Origin: Verrucomicrobiota bacterium
GTDB taxonomy: Bacteria; Verrucomicrobiota; Verrucomicrobiia; Methylacidiphilales; UBA1321
Assembly: GCA_013285645.1 (NCBI GenBank)
Contig: JABDHJ010000010.1
Location: 36,551-100,550, forward strand
DNA length: 64,000 bases
Reading direction: 5' to 3'
The notes under the pieces were generated by a model. The model ran no database searches and was not told the origin of the DNA. It saw nothing but the letters and a program-made list of their open reading frames with translations. This document shows positions 47,134 through 56,853 of the stretch, one piece after another; within the stretch, counting starts at the first letter, position 1; every line of letters begins with the position of its first letter. The translations under genes and the position numbers were made by a program.

Positions 47134-48489
47134 ATGAATCCCGCCCCCGCTTCGACCTCCTTCCGGAGCATTCTGGGCGAAAAGAATTTTGCCCGGCTCT
47201 GGTACGGTCAAATCATCAGTAGCCTGGGCGATCGGTTCTACCAGTTCGCACTGCTTTACGTGATCCTCGGCATCAAGCAGGGTCTTGATGTCGGCAAGGA
47301 TAGCGCCCGCGTGACCTTCTGCGCGATGTTGCCCGGCCTGCTGCTGGCCCCACTTTATGGCTGGATTGTGGACCGTTTCGCGCGCCGCTGGGTCATGTTT
47401 TGGTCCGACCTCGCCCGCGCCGCCTTGACCCTCTCCTTCCTTTATCTTTGGTTCAATCTCCACAGCCTGACAGCGGTTTTCACGGTCGTTTTCCTGATGG
47501 GCGCACTCAATGGACTCTTCATCCCCGCACGGCAGGCGGCACTGCCCCAGATCGTTTCCGCCGCCCAACTGGTTACAGCCAACGCGCTGATTTCCATGAT
47601 CGGTGTTATTGCGAATTTCATTGGCATTCCCATCGCGAGTCTCATCGTCTCGATCTTCGGCGCGAAGAGCAGTTTCCTTTTCAATTCGCTCGGATTTCTC
47701 GCCTCGGCTTGGTGCATCTATCATATCAGGAATGATCTCCTGCCTGATCACACGCAAACAAAGGGCTCGGACAAAGTCGGCAGTTGGCGTGGAGCACTGG
47801 CGGGCTGGCGCGTGCTACGGGAAAAGCGTGAATTGGGCGCACTCGTCCTGGTCAACTCCGCTTTTTCATTCATCAGCGCGATGGTGCTCATTACCATTCT
47901 GCAGCAGGTCGTGCAAACGGTGAACCTTGACTCGGTGCAGACACTCGTCAACGGCCTGACTTCCTTCCTCAGCATGTTTGCGCCGAAGCCTCCCGTTTTT
48001 GGCGAAATCAAGACGCTCGCGTTTGGCTTGTTGATGGCGGGAATCGGGCTGGGACTTGGCGTAGGCGTCGGGATTTGCGGTGCCTCGAAACGACACAGCC
48101 GCAGCAACGCGCTCCCCTATATTGCCCTGGCGCTGCTAGGGCTGGCGTTGATTGGGTTCTCGCACATCCAAGACTATTGGCCCGCCGTCGCAGGCGCCGC
48201 CTTCATGGGCGTGCTCTCGGCCTTCATCGTCATTCCAATCGAGTCCCGATTGCAAAATGATGTGGACGACGCGCGCCGTGGACGGCTCTTCGCCCTGCGC
48301 AATCTCTGCACCACGACCAGTTTTCTCCTGGGCCTGGCCGTGAATTTGAACGGTGATCTCCTCAACTGGCTGGGGCCATCCCGATTGATTGGCTATATCG
48401 GATTCGCAGCCATTGCGATAGCCGCAGTGCTGGCCCTGGCAAACGCCTCGACGCTCAACTCTTCTTGGTCAACTCGTCAACCGAAGTAG
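47134..48489 (+). CDS. MFS transporter
   Basis: ~12 TM; NFARLWYGQIISSLGDRFYQFALLYVILG; GALNGLFIPARQAALPQIV. Confidence 0.88.
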   Translation: MNPAPASTSFRSILGEKNFARLWYGQIISSLGDRFYQFALLYVILGIKQGLDVGKDSARVTFCAMLPGLLLAPLYGWIVDRFARRWVMFWSDLARAALTLSFLYLWFNLHSLTAVFTVVFLMGALNGLFIPARQAALPQIVSAAQLVTANALISMIGVIANFIGIPIASLIVSIFGAKSSFLFNSLGFLASAWCIYHIRNDLLPDHTQTKGSDKVGSWRGALAGWRVLREKRELGALVLVNSAFSFISAMVLITILQQVVQTVNLDSVQTLVNGLTSFLSMFAPKPPVFGEIKTLAFGLLMAGIGLGLGVGVGICGASKRHSRSNALPYIALALLGLALIGFSHIQDYWPAVAGAAFMGVLSAFIVIPIESRLQNDVDDARRGRLFALRNLCTTTSFLLGLAVNLNGDLLNWLGPSRLIGYIGFAAIAIAAVLALANASTLNSSWSTRQPK

Positions 48490-48757
48490 CGGTGCTCACC
48501 GGCGTCGGTTTAACGGGCTCGGGAAGATTCCCACCAATCCGGTTCTGGTCTGTGACCGGCTTTGGGTCCGGCGCATTCGCGGCAGCCGAAACTTCTTTTT
48601 CAAACTCTTCCTTGGCTTTCTTGAACTCGCCCAGGCTCTTGCCCAGACCGCGAGCCAGCTTCGGAATCTTGTCCGCACCGAATAGAAGAACCGCCCCCAA
48701 GAAAATCCAGAGGAAGTCCGTGCCGTGAGGTAACCAAGCAAGAAAGGGATGCGTCAT
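48455..48757 (-). CDS. TatA/E-like twin-arginine translocase subunit
   Basis: FLWIFLGAVLLFGADKIPKLARGLGKSLGEFKKAKEEFEKE; 35-nt convergent overlap with the MFS gene. Confidence 0.92.
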   Translation of the reverse strand: MTHPFLAWLPHGTDFLWIFLGAVLLFGADKIPKLARGLGKSLGEFKKAKEEFEKEVSAAANAPDPKPVTDQNRIGGNLPEPVKPTPVSTATSVDELTKKS

Positions 48758-48838
48758 AAAGTTAACTCAGACAACCTAAGCCACCTCTCAAGCCAGCACA
48801 ACTGAATTTCTCCGGACTTGGCGAAGCCCAAAAACACA

Positions 48839-49705
48839 TCACCGAGTTGTCGAATCTGTCATTTCGCTTTTTTGGAAGGTGGGAACGACCTGCCGGATAA
48901 AATCGCTCATCATCTTTTGGGTCTGGGCCGCGTTGAGGCCGTCAGGGTGGCTGGACTCGCTCACAGGAGACTCGGTCATAACATAGGCCCAGCGATGGGC
49001 GCGATTGTAGAGGATGCGATCCCAGGAGTTGAGAAAGACGCGCATGAATTGAGACGGTGTGGTGAGGTTTTCCCCGACAAACCAGTACATGAAATAGGCC
49101 CGAACCAGATGATGCTCATCGTTGGAACTGACCGTGTCACGTTGAATGGCGAGATTGCGGACGACGAGATTGTGACCGGATGCGAGTTGGACAGGCAGAT
49201 TGTCCTGCCCCACCACGGTCCAGCCCTGGCCGGGCAGGCAGACTTCGGCGCGATGGATGCTGTTTTGCGCGACGCCGCTCAGGAGGACGGTGAATAAGAC
49301 CGACTCGTGGTCCCGAATATCGTCGTATTGCTTGCGGACGAGTTGCGTGTCCGCGGGGAGCGTGCCGAGTTCCCCCTCGGTGATGGAGGCTTTCGTCCCA
49401 TAAAATTGAGCTTTGGGATTACCCGGCAACGCGATGGTGACATTGTCGGGCAACTCCATGACGACGCCAGATTTTGGTTCGTCTCCCCCCGAGGGATGAA
49501 TTGCGGCGGCGATGAACATGAGCAGGGTCAACGCGATGAGCACGCCGCAACGCCACAGAGGCACGGTCCCCTCGCCGCCGGAGGGCAGGGTCACGGAGGG
49601 TGGAAAGCTAATTTGAGTGGGGAGAGGATCGGCTACCGGCATAAATAAAGAGATGGGCGTTCGAATCAGGCTGCGGGTGAGGTGGACTTCGCCTTTTTTT
49701 TCCAC
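48839..49705 (-). CDS. Exosortase-associated EpsI-like protein
   Basis: N-terminal TM; LLSGVAQNSIHRAEVCLPGQGWTVV (HRxExCLPxxGW); overlaps exosortase gene end; start may be 49642. Confidence 0.85.
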   Translation of the reverse strand: MEKKGEVHLTRSLIRTPISLFMPVADPLPTQISFPPSVTLPSGGEGTVPLWRCGVLIALTLLMFIAAAIHPSGGDEPKSGVVMELPDNVTIALPGNPKAQFYGTKASITEGELGTLPADTQLVRKQYDDIRDHESVLFTVLLSGVAQNSIHRAEVCLPGQGWTVVGQDNLPVQLASGHNLVVRNLAIQRDTVSSNDEHHLVRAYFMYWFVGENLTTPSQFMRVFLNSWDRILYNRAHRWAYVMTESPVSESSHPDGLNAAQTQKMMSDFIRQVVPTFQKSEMTDSTTR

Positions 49706-50643
49706 GTTTTGGTCAAGAGGGCGCCGAGGGCGAATTCGAGGCCGAGAGCGACGCCGTAGACCATGAAGCCGGCACCTTCGTGGAACCAGGAAGGGTTCTC
49801 GTTGGTGCCGATGGCAAAAGAGGACCCGAAGAAGATGCTGCCTGCGATCAAGATCAGGACACGGGCGAGATTACCGATGACGGTCAAGGGAATGGAGGCG
49901 AGGAAGACGACCCATTGCTGCCAGAGGCGGGGGAGCGCCATATTGGCATAGAGAGCGGAGATCATCATCAAGGCGAACAGGGAACGGATACCGCTGCAGG
50001 GGTCGGCGATATCGATGCGGAAGCGATCGCCGACATGCAGGCCGGCAGCCGGGTTGGGAGCGGAAAGGATCGCGGTGCCGCTTTGGATGGCGGGGATTTC
50101 GACGATGTTCAGGATGTCGTAGGCGAGATGACTCATGAACATGCGGAGCTTGAAGGCGACGCTGTCGTCGAGAAAAGGCAGTGGCCAGGAAAAGGCGAAG
50201 AAGGCCCAGGGAAACAAGATTGAAAGAAAGACATCCCGGCCCCAAAGCCAGAGGATGACGCCGGCGATGAGGAGTTGCATGGCGGCATAGCCGACGACTT
50301 GCATTTCGGTGCGAAGGCCGAGCCAATAGAGAACCAATGCGAAGACGACCAGGCCGAGCGCGGGATTGATTCCGCGAATGGACTGGCGGGCGATCTCTTC
50401 TTTGCGGGTGAAAATGAGGTAGCCGACGATCACCGGGACAAGGAGGCAATAGCTGAAGTCGAGGGTGGTGTGGGTATTTTGACCGGCCCAACAGACTTTC
50501 CAAAGCAGGATGCCCAAGGGGACTTTGGTGTGCTCATAACCCGAGGCATAAGGGATGACGAGAAGAAGAGACAGGATGAGAATCGCGGCGCTCGCCAAGG
50601 GAAGCCACCAGCGATGCAGGAGCCTTCCCCCGATTTGGATCAT
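49666..50643 (-). CDS. Exosortase (PEP-CTERM-type sorting enzyme)
   Basis: Multi-TM; ADPCSGIRSLFALM (Cys216), GNLARVLILI (Arg261), WFHEGAGFM (His288), the exosortase Cys/Arg/His signature. Confidence 0.92.
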   Translation of the reverse strand: MIQIGGRLLHRWWLPLASAAILILSLLLVIPYASGYEHTKVPLGILLWKVCWAGQNTHTTLDFSYCLLVPVIVGYLIFTRKEEIARQSIRGINPALGLVVFALVLYWLGLRTEMQVVGYAAMQLLIAGVILWLWGRDVFLSILFPWAFFAFSWPLPFLDDSVAFKLRMFMSHLAYDILNIVEIPAIQSGTAILSAPNPAAGLHVGDRFRIDIADPCSGIRSLFALMMISALYANMALPRLWQQWVVFLASIPLTVIGNLARVLILIAGSIFFGSSFAIGTNENPSWFHEGAGFMVYGVALGLEFALGALLTKTWKKKAKSTSPAA

Positions 50644-50799
50644 AGGCTATTTTAGCGACTGGGCCACTGAATGCAAGTCCGGGGGCGGGGAGTTGGCCCG
50701 GTCATTAGCGAGCAACAGATTGGCGACGCGCTTTACTCCCATCGCGCAGTTTGTACGATAGGGTTGGTGAATCGTCTGTTGAACAGGCGCTCATCCCTC

Positions 50800-51924
50800 A
50801 TGGAACCACCGGCAAAAAAACTTTCGATCACCTACTCGCTGGCGGACCAGTCCTTCGCGCGCGCAAAATCGATCGGCATCCTCAATGTCTCCGTAGGCCT
50901 GCTGCAAGCGCTGGCGACCCGGCCGGAATGCGGACGGTTGACGGCGCTTTCAAATCATTCGCTGCTTGAAAGATTTACTCCGCCGTCTGGAACGACGATC
51001 GAGCAGCATGACCTGGCGGACGACCACGGGCCGGGCCGGGTCTGGTGGGACCAATTCGGCGTCTATTCGTTCGCCCGGCGAACGGGCAACGAGTGGCTTT
51101 TCCTGCCCAAGGGCTTTGCCTCCTTTTTCCGCCGCTGCCCGGTGCGGCTGGCCACCTTCGTGCATGACGCGATGCAGGACCACTACGACCGGCATTATCC
51201 CCATGCAGTGCCCCGGTATGAGGCGGCGTATTTTCGCGCCGGATTCCGCGCATCCGTGCGGGAGTCGGAAGTTATTTTTACACCCAGCGAATTTACCCTG
51301 AATGAGATTACGCGGGTGGCCCGGGAAAAAGGCTGGCGCGTTCCACGCCTGGTTTGCTGCGGCGAAGGCTTTGAACGTCCGGTGACGGCACCGACAGAGG
51401 AACGTCGCGACATCGTCATCCCGACGAGCCGATTTCCGCATAAACTCACCCGTCAGGCTGTGGAGTTTCTGGATCGCTGGTGCCGGGAGAATCCGTTTGG
51501 CGAACAAATTCACTGGATTGGCTCGTTTCCGGAAAAATTGGAAATGCCCTCACATCCGGGCTGGCGGCGACACACCATCCTGCCAGAAATGGAATTCCGA
51601 GCGTTGATGGCGCGCGCGCGGGTGGTGGTGTCGTTTTCCAATTATGAAGGTTTTGGCCGACCGCCCGTCGAGGCTGCGCTGGCAGGAGGGTGTCCGGTTT
51701 TCTCGAACATCCCCGCCAGCCGCGAAGTGATGGGTGATTGTGGTTACTCGTTCGACAATGCGAGTTACGAAAGCTTTGCGGCGGCCCTCCGGCAGGCCCT
51801 GGCGGTTCGTCCTGAGCAGTTGCAGGCTTGGGCGGATAAACTGGCTGCCCGCCACAATTGGAACATCGTGGCCGATCGCGTGGCGACGGCTCTATCCGTC
51901 GCAAGCGAACTTCCCCGTTCCTGA
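50800..51924 (+). CDS. Family 4-like glycosyltransferase (GT-B)
   Basis: VVVSFSNYEGFGRPPVEAALAGGCPVFSNIPASREVMGDCG; start at internal ATG MEPPAKKLSITYSLAD. Confidence 0.88.
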   Translation: MEPPAKKLSITYSLADQSFARAKSIGILNVSVGLLQALATRPECGRLTALSNHSLLERFTPPSGTTIEQHDLADDHGPGRVWWDQFGVYSFARRTGNEWLFLPKGFASFFRRCPVRLATFVHDAMQDHYDRHYPHAVPRYEAAYFRAGFRASVRESEVIFTPSEFTLNEITRVAREKGWRVPRLVCCGEGFERPVTAPTEERRDIVIPTSRFPHKLTRQAVEFLDRWCRENPFGEQIHWIGSFPEKLEMPSHPGWRRHTILPEMEFRALMARARVVVSFSNYEGFGRPPVEAALAGGCPVFSNIPASREVMGDCGYSFDNASYESFAAALRQALAVRPEQLQAWADKLAARHNWNIVADRVATALSVASELPRS

Positions 51925-51935
51925 TCACCCGTTCC

Positions 51936-52781
51936 ATGCTCTTTTCGATCATCACACCCAGCTTTCGCCAATTGGATTGGCTTGGGTTGTGCGCGGCATC
52001 GATCGCAGACCAAGGCGTGGACTTAGAGCATCTGGTGCAGGACGCCGGGAGCCCGGGCGTCGAGGAATGGATGAAGTCCCATCCTAGGGTGAAGGTCACG
52101 GTTGAACCTGATAACGGAATGTACGATGCGATCAATCGCGGCCTGAGCCGGGCCCGGGGAGAAATCTGCGCCTATCTGAATTGCGATGAGCAGTATTTGC
52201 CGGGGGCTCTGCGCAAAGTTGGCGACTATTTTAACAAGCATCCCGAAATCGATGTGGTTTTTGGCGATGCCATTCTGGCCGATGCTGAGTTGCGTCCATT
52301 ATCATATCGAAGGGCGGTGACTCCGTTGCGCTGGCATACGTTGTTGCGACCTTTGGGTGTTCTGACCTGCAGTACGTTTTTCCGGCGAAAAGTGGTGGAG
52401 GATGGCGTGCTTTTCGATCCTTCGTGGAGAATTATCGGTGATAAAGCGTGGGTTCTGGAACTCCTGAATCGAGGGTACCGGACCTCAGTTTTGCAGGAAC
52501 CCCTGGCCCTGTTTGCTTTTACCGGGGAAAACCTAAGCCAGCACGGCGCGCTCGCAGATGAGCGCAGGCGATGGGAACAAAGTTACGCGCTCGGAATTCG
52601 GCTGGCTTTGCCGCTGGTAATGGGGTGGCATGTGTTGGAAAAATGGAGGCAGGGAGCTTATCGGGCCCGAATCCTTGACTCTGCCTGGTTTACCCGCGAT
52701 TCCTTGCCGTTGCGGCGGTCTTTTAATCGATTGACCTTGGGCTGGAAGTGGCCTTCGGTGTCATCAATTCCAAATTCATGA
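51936..52781 (+). CDS. Family 2 glycosyltransferase
   Basis: FSIITPSFRQLDWLGLCAASIADQGVDLEHLVQDAGS...GMYDAINRGLSRARGEICAYLNCDEQYLPGAL; start at internal MLFSIITPSF. Confidence 0.93.
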   Translation: MLFSIITPSFRQLDWLGLCAASIADQGVDLEHLVQDAGSPGVEEWMKSHPRVKVTVEPDNGMYDAINRGLSRARGEICAYLNCDEQYLPGALRKVGDYFNKHPEIDVVFGDAILADAELRPLSYRRAVTPLRWHTLLRPLGVLTCSTFFRRKVVEDGVLFDPSWRIIGDKAWVLELLNRGYRTSVLQEPLALFAFTGENLSQHGALADERRRWEQSYALGIRLALPLVMGWHVLEKWRQGAYRARILDSAWFTRDSLPLRRSFNRLTLGWKWPSVSSIPNS

Positions 52782-54661
52782 GCGAGCTTCCCCAGCGTCA
52801 ACTATTTGTCGTCGGATTTTTTCGTTCGGGAACGTCGCTTCTCTACAGCTTCCTGAATCTGCATCCCCAGGTCCGACTGCTTTACGAGGCGGATTTGCTG
52901 GCCAATTCGCTGGTCGCTGTTTCTTCTCGTTATGACTTGAAATGGTGGAAGCGGCTCGATTTTTACAACTCGTGCATCCGGCGACACAAGCTCAAAGCTC
53001 AACCCTCCTGGAACCAGGTTCGTCACTCGCATGAAGCGGCCAATATCCTTTACCAGCAACATGCCGGCCCCGATCGACTCTATATCGGCGAAAAGTCACC
53101 AAGCTATTACAACAGTCTTCCCTTGTTGGCCCGTCACTATCCGCAGGCCCGATTCATCGTGATCTGGAGAGAGCCCAAAGCCGTCATTTCCAGCATTATT
53201 AGCGCCGGGAAAAAGGATTATTTTTTCCGTAGCCGTTCCCTGCCGCTCCGGTCCCTGGTCGGATTCGAACAAATGCAGGAGGACGTCCTTTATCTACGTA
53301 GCCAGGGGACACCGATTTTCGATTTCTGTTGTGAAAACCTGGTCGAGAACCCGGAATCCATCCTCAGGCCAATCTGCGATTTTCTCGAAATTCCGTATGA
53401 ACCGGAAATGCTCGCGTTGGAAAGGGCGGATTACAGCATGTTCCCGCCCGGGGAGCATCAGGACAAGGCCCGGTCCGGCAGCGTGATGCAAAACGCCGAT
53501 TCCCCGCCGCCTGTTCAAGGCGAGCTCTCCGGCAAGGCGGGACGTTATCTCCACCGGTGGAAAGCAAAGTTCCAAAATCAATTGACCAGTCGTCGCTATT
53601 GGCCGGATGCCAGCGCGAATCCGCCGGGGCGCCTGGAGGTGTTGATCGACAAAGCGTATTGCAAAGCACATCGTTTTTACTCGGAACAATTAATTCCCGT
53701 GGTTTACGGGGTATTTCCCATGGTTGGGCTAGCGCTCTATCGTCGTTGGCGCGGCCCGGTCCTATCGATAGGAAGTTTCCAAAAGTCCGAAGTGTCTCGA
53801 TCGTCGGAGCCTAACTCCGCTCCAACGAAAATCAGCGTGGTGACTCCGAGCTACAAACAGCTCCCCTGGTTAAAGCTCTGCGTTGCTTCGGTCGCCGACC
53901 AAAAAGGCGTCGAGGTGGAGCATATCATACAGGACGCCCAGTCTGGACCAGAGCTCGAGGAATGGGTTCGTGAGCACTCGAAGGCCCGTTTATACGTCGA
54001 GGCGGACTCGGGTATGTATGATGCGATCAATCGCGGTTTTGCCCGGGCGACTGGAGATATCGTTTGCTGGTTGAACAGTGATGAGCAATATCTGGAGGGT
54101 ACTCTGGCCAAGGTAGCCCGTTACTTTGAAAATCATCCTGAAGTGGATGTGCTTTTTGGCGACGCCCTCCTGGTTGGCAACACCGGCTCGCTGCTTTCCT
54201 ACCGCAGGACCGTTCCTCCGAACATAGGCCACGTGCACCTTTCCCATCTAAATACGTTGTCCTGCTCCACCTTCGTGCGCCGGTCTGTCTTGGAGCGTGG
54301 CTTCAACCTGGATACCCGGTGGAGAGCGATCGCCGACGCGGTGTGGATTGTCGATCTGTTGAAGATGGGAATTCCGATGGCGGTAGTTGAAGAACCTTTG
54401 GCGGTCTTTACCATCACGGACAAGAACCTGGGACAATCCAGCCTTGCCTTGACGGAAACCGAAATCTGGCAACGGGAGATGCCGACTTATATGCGCTTGT
54501 TCCGGTTCGGTTTTATTTTGAGACACCGCCTCAGCAAGCTTTTCAATGGTGCCTACTGGCCGCGTTCCGTCACTGCCCGGCTTTATACGTTATCCAGCAC
54601 AGACGAGCGAGCTACGCGCACCGTTTCTTTTCTTGGATTTAAATGGCCGCACAAACTATAA
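52778..54661 (+). CDS. Fusion protein: N-terminal sulfotransferase domain plus C-terminal family 2 glycosyltransferase
   Basis: LFVVGFFRSGTSLLYSFLNLHPQ (5'-PSB loop) and ARFIVIWREPKAVISSI (3'-PB) then, from ~53828, KISVVTPSYKQLPWLKLCVASVADQ...GMYDAINRGFARATGDIVCWLNSDEQYL; ATGA overlap with previous gene. Confidence 0.9.
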   Translation: MSELPQRQLFVVGFFRSGTSLLYSFLNLHPQVRLLYEADLLANSLVAVSSRYDLKWWKRLDFYNSCIRRHKLKAQPSWNQVRHSHEAANILYQQHAGPDRLYIGEKSPSYYNSLPLLARHYPQARFIVIWREPKAVISSIISAGKKDYFFRSRSLPLRSLVGFEQMQEDVLYLRSQGTPIFDFCCENLVENPESILRPICDFLEIPYEPEMLALERADYSMFPPGEHQDKARSGSVMQNADSPPPVQGELSGKAGRYLHRWKAKFQNQLTSRRYWPDASANPPGRLEVLIDKAYCKAHRFYSEQLIPVVYGVFPMVGLALYRRWRGPVLSIGSFQKSEVSRSSEPNSAPTKISVVTPSYKQLPWLKLCVASVADQKGVEVEHIIQDAQSGPELEEWVREHSKARLYVEADSGMYDAINRGFARATGDIVCWLNSDEQYLEGTLAKVARYFENHPEVDVLFGDALLVGNTGSLLSYRRTVPPNIGHVHLSHLNTLSCSTFVRRSVLERGFNLDTRWRAIADAVWIVDLLKMGIPMAVVEEPLAVFTITDKNLGQSSLALTETEIWQREMPTYMRLFRFGFILRHRLSKLFNGAYWPRSVTARLYTLSSTDERATRTVSFLGFKWPHKL

Positions 54662-54776
54662 ACCGCTGAAACTCTCTTGCATCGTCTCCATTTTTTTTGC
54701 GAGAATTATTGCGACTAAGGCGTGACATGGATGGCGATAGGCGTAATGTCTTCACTACATTTATTGTATTAGACCC

Positions 54777-55469
54777 ATGAAGTTATCACCTCTCCTCGCT
54801 TTTATCGTTGCTATTACGTTGGCGCTATTGGTGGTATTTGTCATCGATCCACTTGATCCCAGCACGTTCAGCACTCCGTTTTGCCTGGGACTTATCCTGA
54901 TGTGGCTCTCCTTGCGTCAGAAGGCGTGGGTTGTTCTCTGTATAGCCATTCTTTATTGTGTTTTGGATTTCTACGCCACAAATTGGTTTCTAGGTACTTT
55001 TCGACACCCGGCAGAGCACCCTTATTTTTGGTTTTTTCAACGTTTTGGGCTCTTTTCCGTGGTCTGCGTCATGGCGGTTTATCTGAGCTATCATCGGGAG
55101 GAATCGGAGAAAACTCTTAACCACATCCAGGGCGTTCTCAGGAAATTACCGGCACCCATGGTTATTTCGGATGCGGCCGGTTACATCACTTACGTGAATG
55201 AGGCTCTCTGCAGTTTTTTTGGGCAGCCGAGCGCAAAACTCGTGGGCAATCGGTATGTCGATCTCTTCATGGGTCATACGCAGGAGGGAAAGGCGATGCG
55301 CTACTACATCGAGCTCTTTGCTGAGCAGCGTGATGCCGCGCATGAAGTGGAATTACGGGTTCCGGTAAGCCCGGTCAATACCAAGGGCTATCTGATCTGC
55401 CTGGGACAGGGCGCAAGCCGAAACATGATCACCATTCTTCAAGTCAGCGAGAGCGTGGTTTCAAAATAG
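54777..55469 (+). CDS. Membrane protein with C-terminal PAS domain, no output domain
   Basis: Three to four N-terminal TM helices; LRKLPAPMVISDAAGYITYVNEALCSFFGQPSAKLVGNRYVDLF. Confidence 0.8.
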   Translation: MKLSPLLAFIVAITLALLVVFVIDPLDPSTFSTPFCLGLILMWLSLRQKAWVVLCIAILYCVLDFYATNWFLGTFRHPAEHPYFWFFQRFGLFSVVCVMAVYLSYHREESEKTLNHIQGVLRKLPAPMVISDAAGYITYVNEALCSFFGQPSAKLVGNRYVDLFMGHTQEGKAMRYYIELFAEQRDAAHEVELRVPVSPVNTKGYLICLGQGASRNMITILQVSESVVSK

Positions 55470-55512
55470 GCGCCGTATCCAGCCGGGATTCGTGGCGGAG
55501 GCCGGGAATGAA

Positions 55513-56730
55513 TCAGGTAGGGGTTACTGAAAGGAAGGCTGCCCGCATGCATTCGCAATGGGCGGTGAGTGCGTAATGATCCAAGTAGTATTTTCGATAT
55601 TCCTCAAACCGCATTTCCCCGGCAAAAGGAACCAGCGCTTTGGCGAGCGCGGCCGGATCGGACGCGTCAACGAGATGAGCAAGAGAGGGGGAGAGCATTT
55701 CGGGAAGCGCGCGCCAACGGGACACGAGCACGGGCATTCCGTAAGCGAGCGCCTCGATGACCGAGACAGGCTGGCCTTCGTTGGGGTAGAAGCTGGGGAA
55801 GCACAAGGCGTCCGATTCCCGCAGGAGGCGATCCTTTTCATCAGGGCCGGCGTATCCTGCATAAATGACGGCGCTGGATTCCTGCTCGTGCGATTTCAGT
55901 CGCAAATCATCCCGGCTGATGCGATCGCGAAAAGCCTGTTCTTCTTCGCGATTAAGAAAGGCTCCCGCCACGACGAGGCGCATTCGCCATCCGGCTCGAT
56001 TCTGTTTTAGTTGAGCGTTGGCCAGCGAGACCGCGTCGATCGCGTCGAATATCCCTTTGGACCGAGTGGCGTGGGCGAGGTAAAGCAGTTGAAAAGAGGC
56101 CGGGCTTTCTTCCTGACCGAGAGCTCGCTCGCGGTGGTGTAGAAGCCGCCGAGGGAGCACGGTAGATGCAAAATCAGGACAGGGATCGAGAATGCCGTTG
56201 GCCACGACGGCGATATGCCGGGGAGAAAACACTTCGGCATCGCGGCGGCCCCACTCGTTCAAGACGCAGGACAAATCATGCCGGAAGAAAAGCCGGCATG
56301 TCAGCCATGCTTCCAGGTGATGGATCAATCCGGATGATGATGCCTCTCTGCACCATTGGCCCAGCCCGGGCGCGTGCCAGTGAAATATTTTGATCTTAAA
56401 AAAAGGCGCCACCAAGCCAAGCACGAGCCAGTCCCGATAAAGGGCCCCGCGCTTGGCGGGAGGAGCGGGCACATAGTAAAAGGCTTCCAGGGAGTATTTC
56501 CAACGCATCCACCAAGCTTGAAGAATATATCCAATCAACCGAAAAAGCTTCCCGATGCGCCAGACGCCAATGTCATCCAATCCATCGGACAATCGGGCGT
56601 TGACATGAAAAAGAATCGGATGTTCCCCGGTACCCGTGCCGGATTTTTCCAAGTTTTCCAGCATCAGCTGGACCATGTAGCTTTGCCCGTGAAAAGGAGG
56701 GGGAGTGTGGGCAAAGACCAAGACTCTCAT
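55513..56730 (-). CDS. Family 4-like glycosyltransferase
   Basis: RVLVFAHTPPPFHGQSYMVQLML; SDALCFPSFYPNEGQPVSVIEALAYGMPVLVSRWRALPEML; start at internal MRVLVFAH. Confidence 0.9.
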   Translation of the reverse strand: MRVLVFAHTPPPFHGQSYMVQLMLENLEKSGTGTGEHPILFHVNARLSDGLDDIGVWRIGKLFRLIGYILQAWWMRWKYSLEAFYYVPAPPAKRGALYRDWLVLGLVAPFFKIKIFHWHAPGLGQWCREASSSGLIHHLEAWLTCRLFFRHDLSCVLNEWGRRDAEVFSPRHIAVVANGILDPCPDFASTVLPRRLLHHRERALGQEESPASFQLLYLAHATRSKGIFDAIDAVSLANAQLKQNRAGWRMRLVVAGAFLNREEEQAFRDRISRDDLRLKSHEQESSAVIYAGYAGPDEKDRLLRESDALCFPSFYPNEGQPVSVIEALAYGMPVLVSRWRALPEMLSPSLAHLVDASDPAALAKALVPFAGEMRFEEYRKYYLDHYALTAHCECMRAAFLSVTPT

Positions 56731-56853
56731 GTCAGTCCAGCTTAGAAAAATTCTCTCGAAGTGCAATCGTTCGTCCGTGGAGACAACGATGGAGAACGCA
56801 ATCTCGTTTATACGATGGAAATGCTGAATGACTAAGCACAACCGTTGCCTCTC

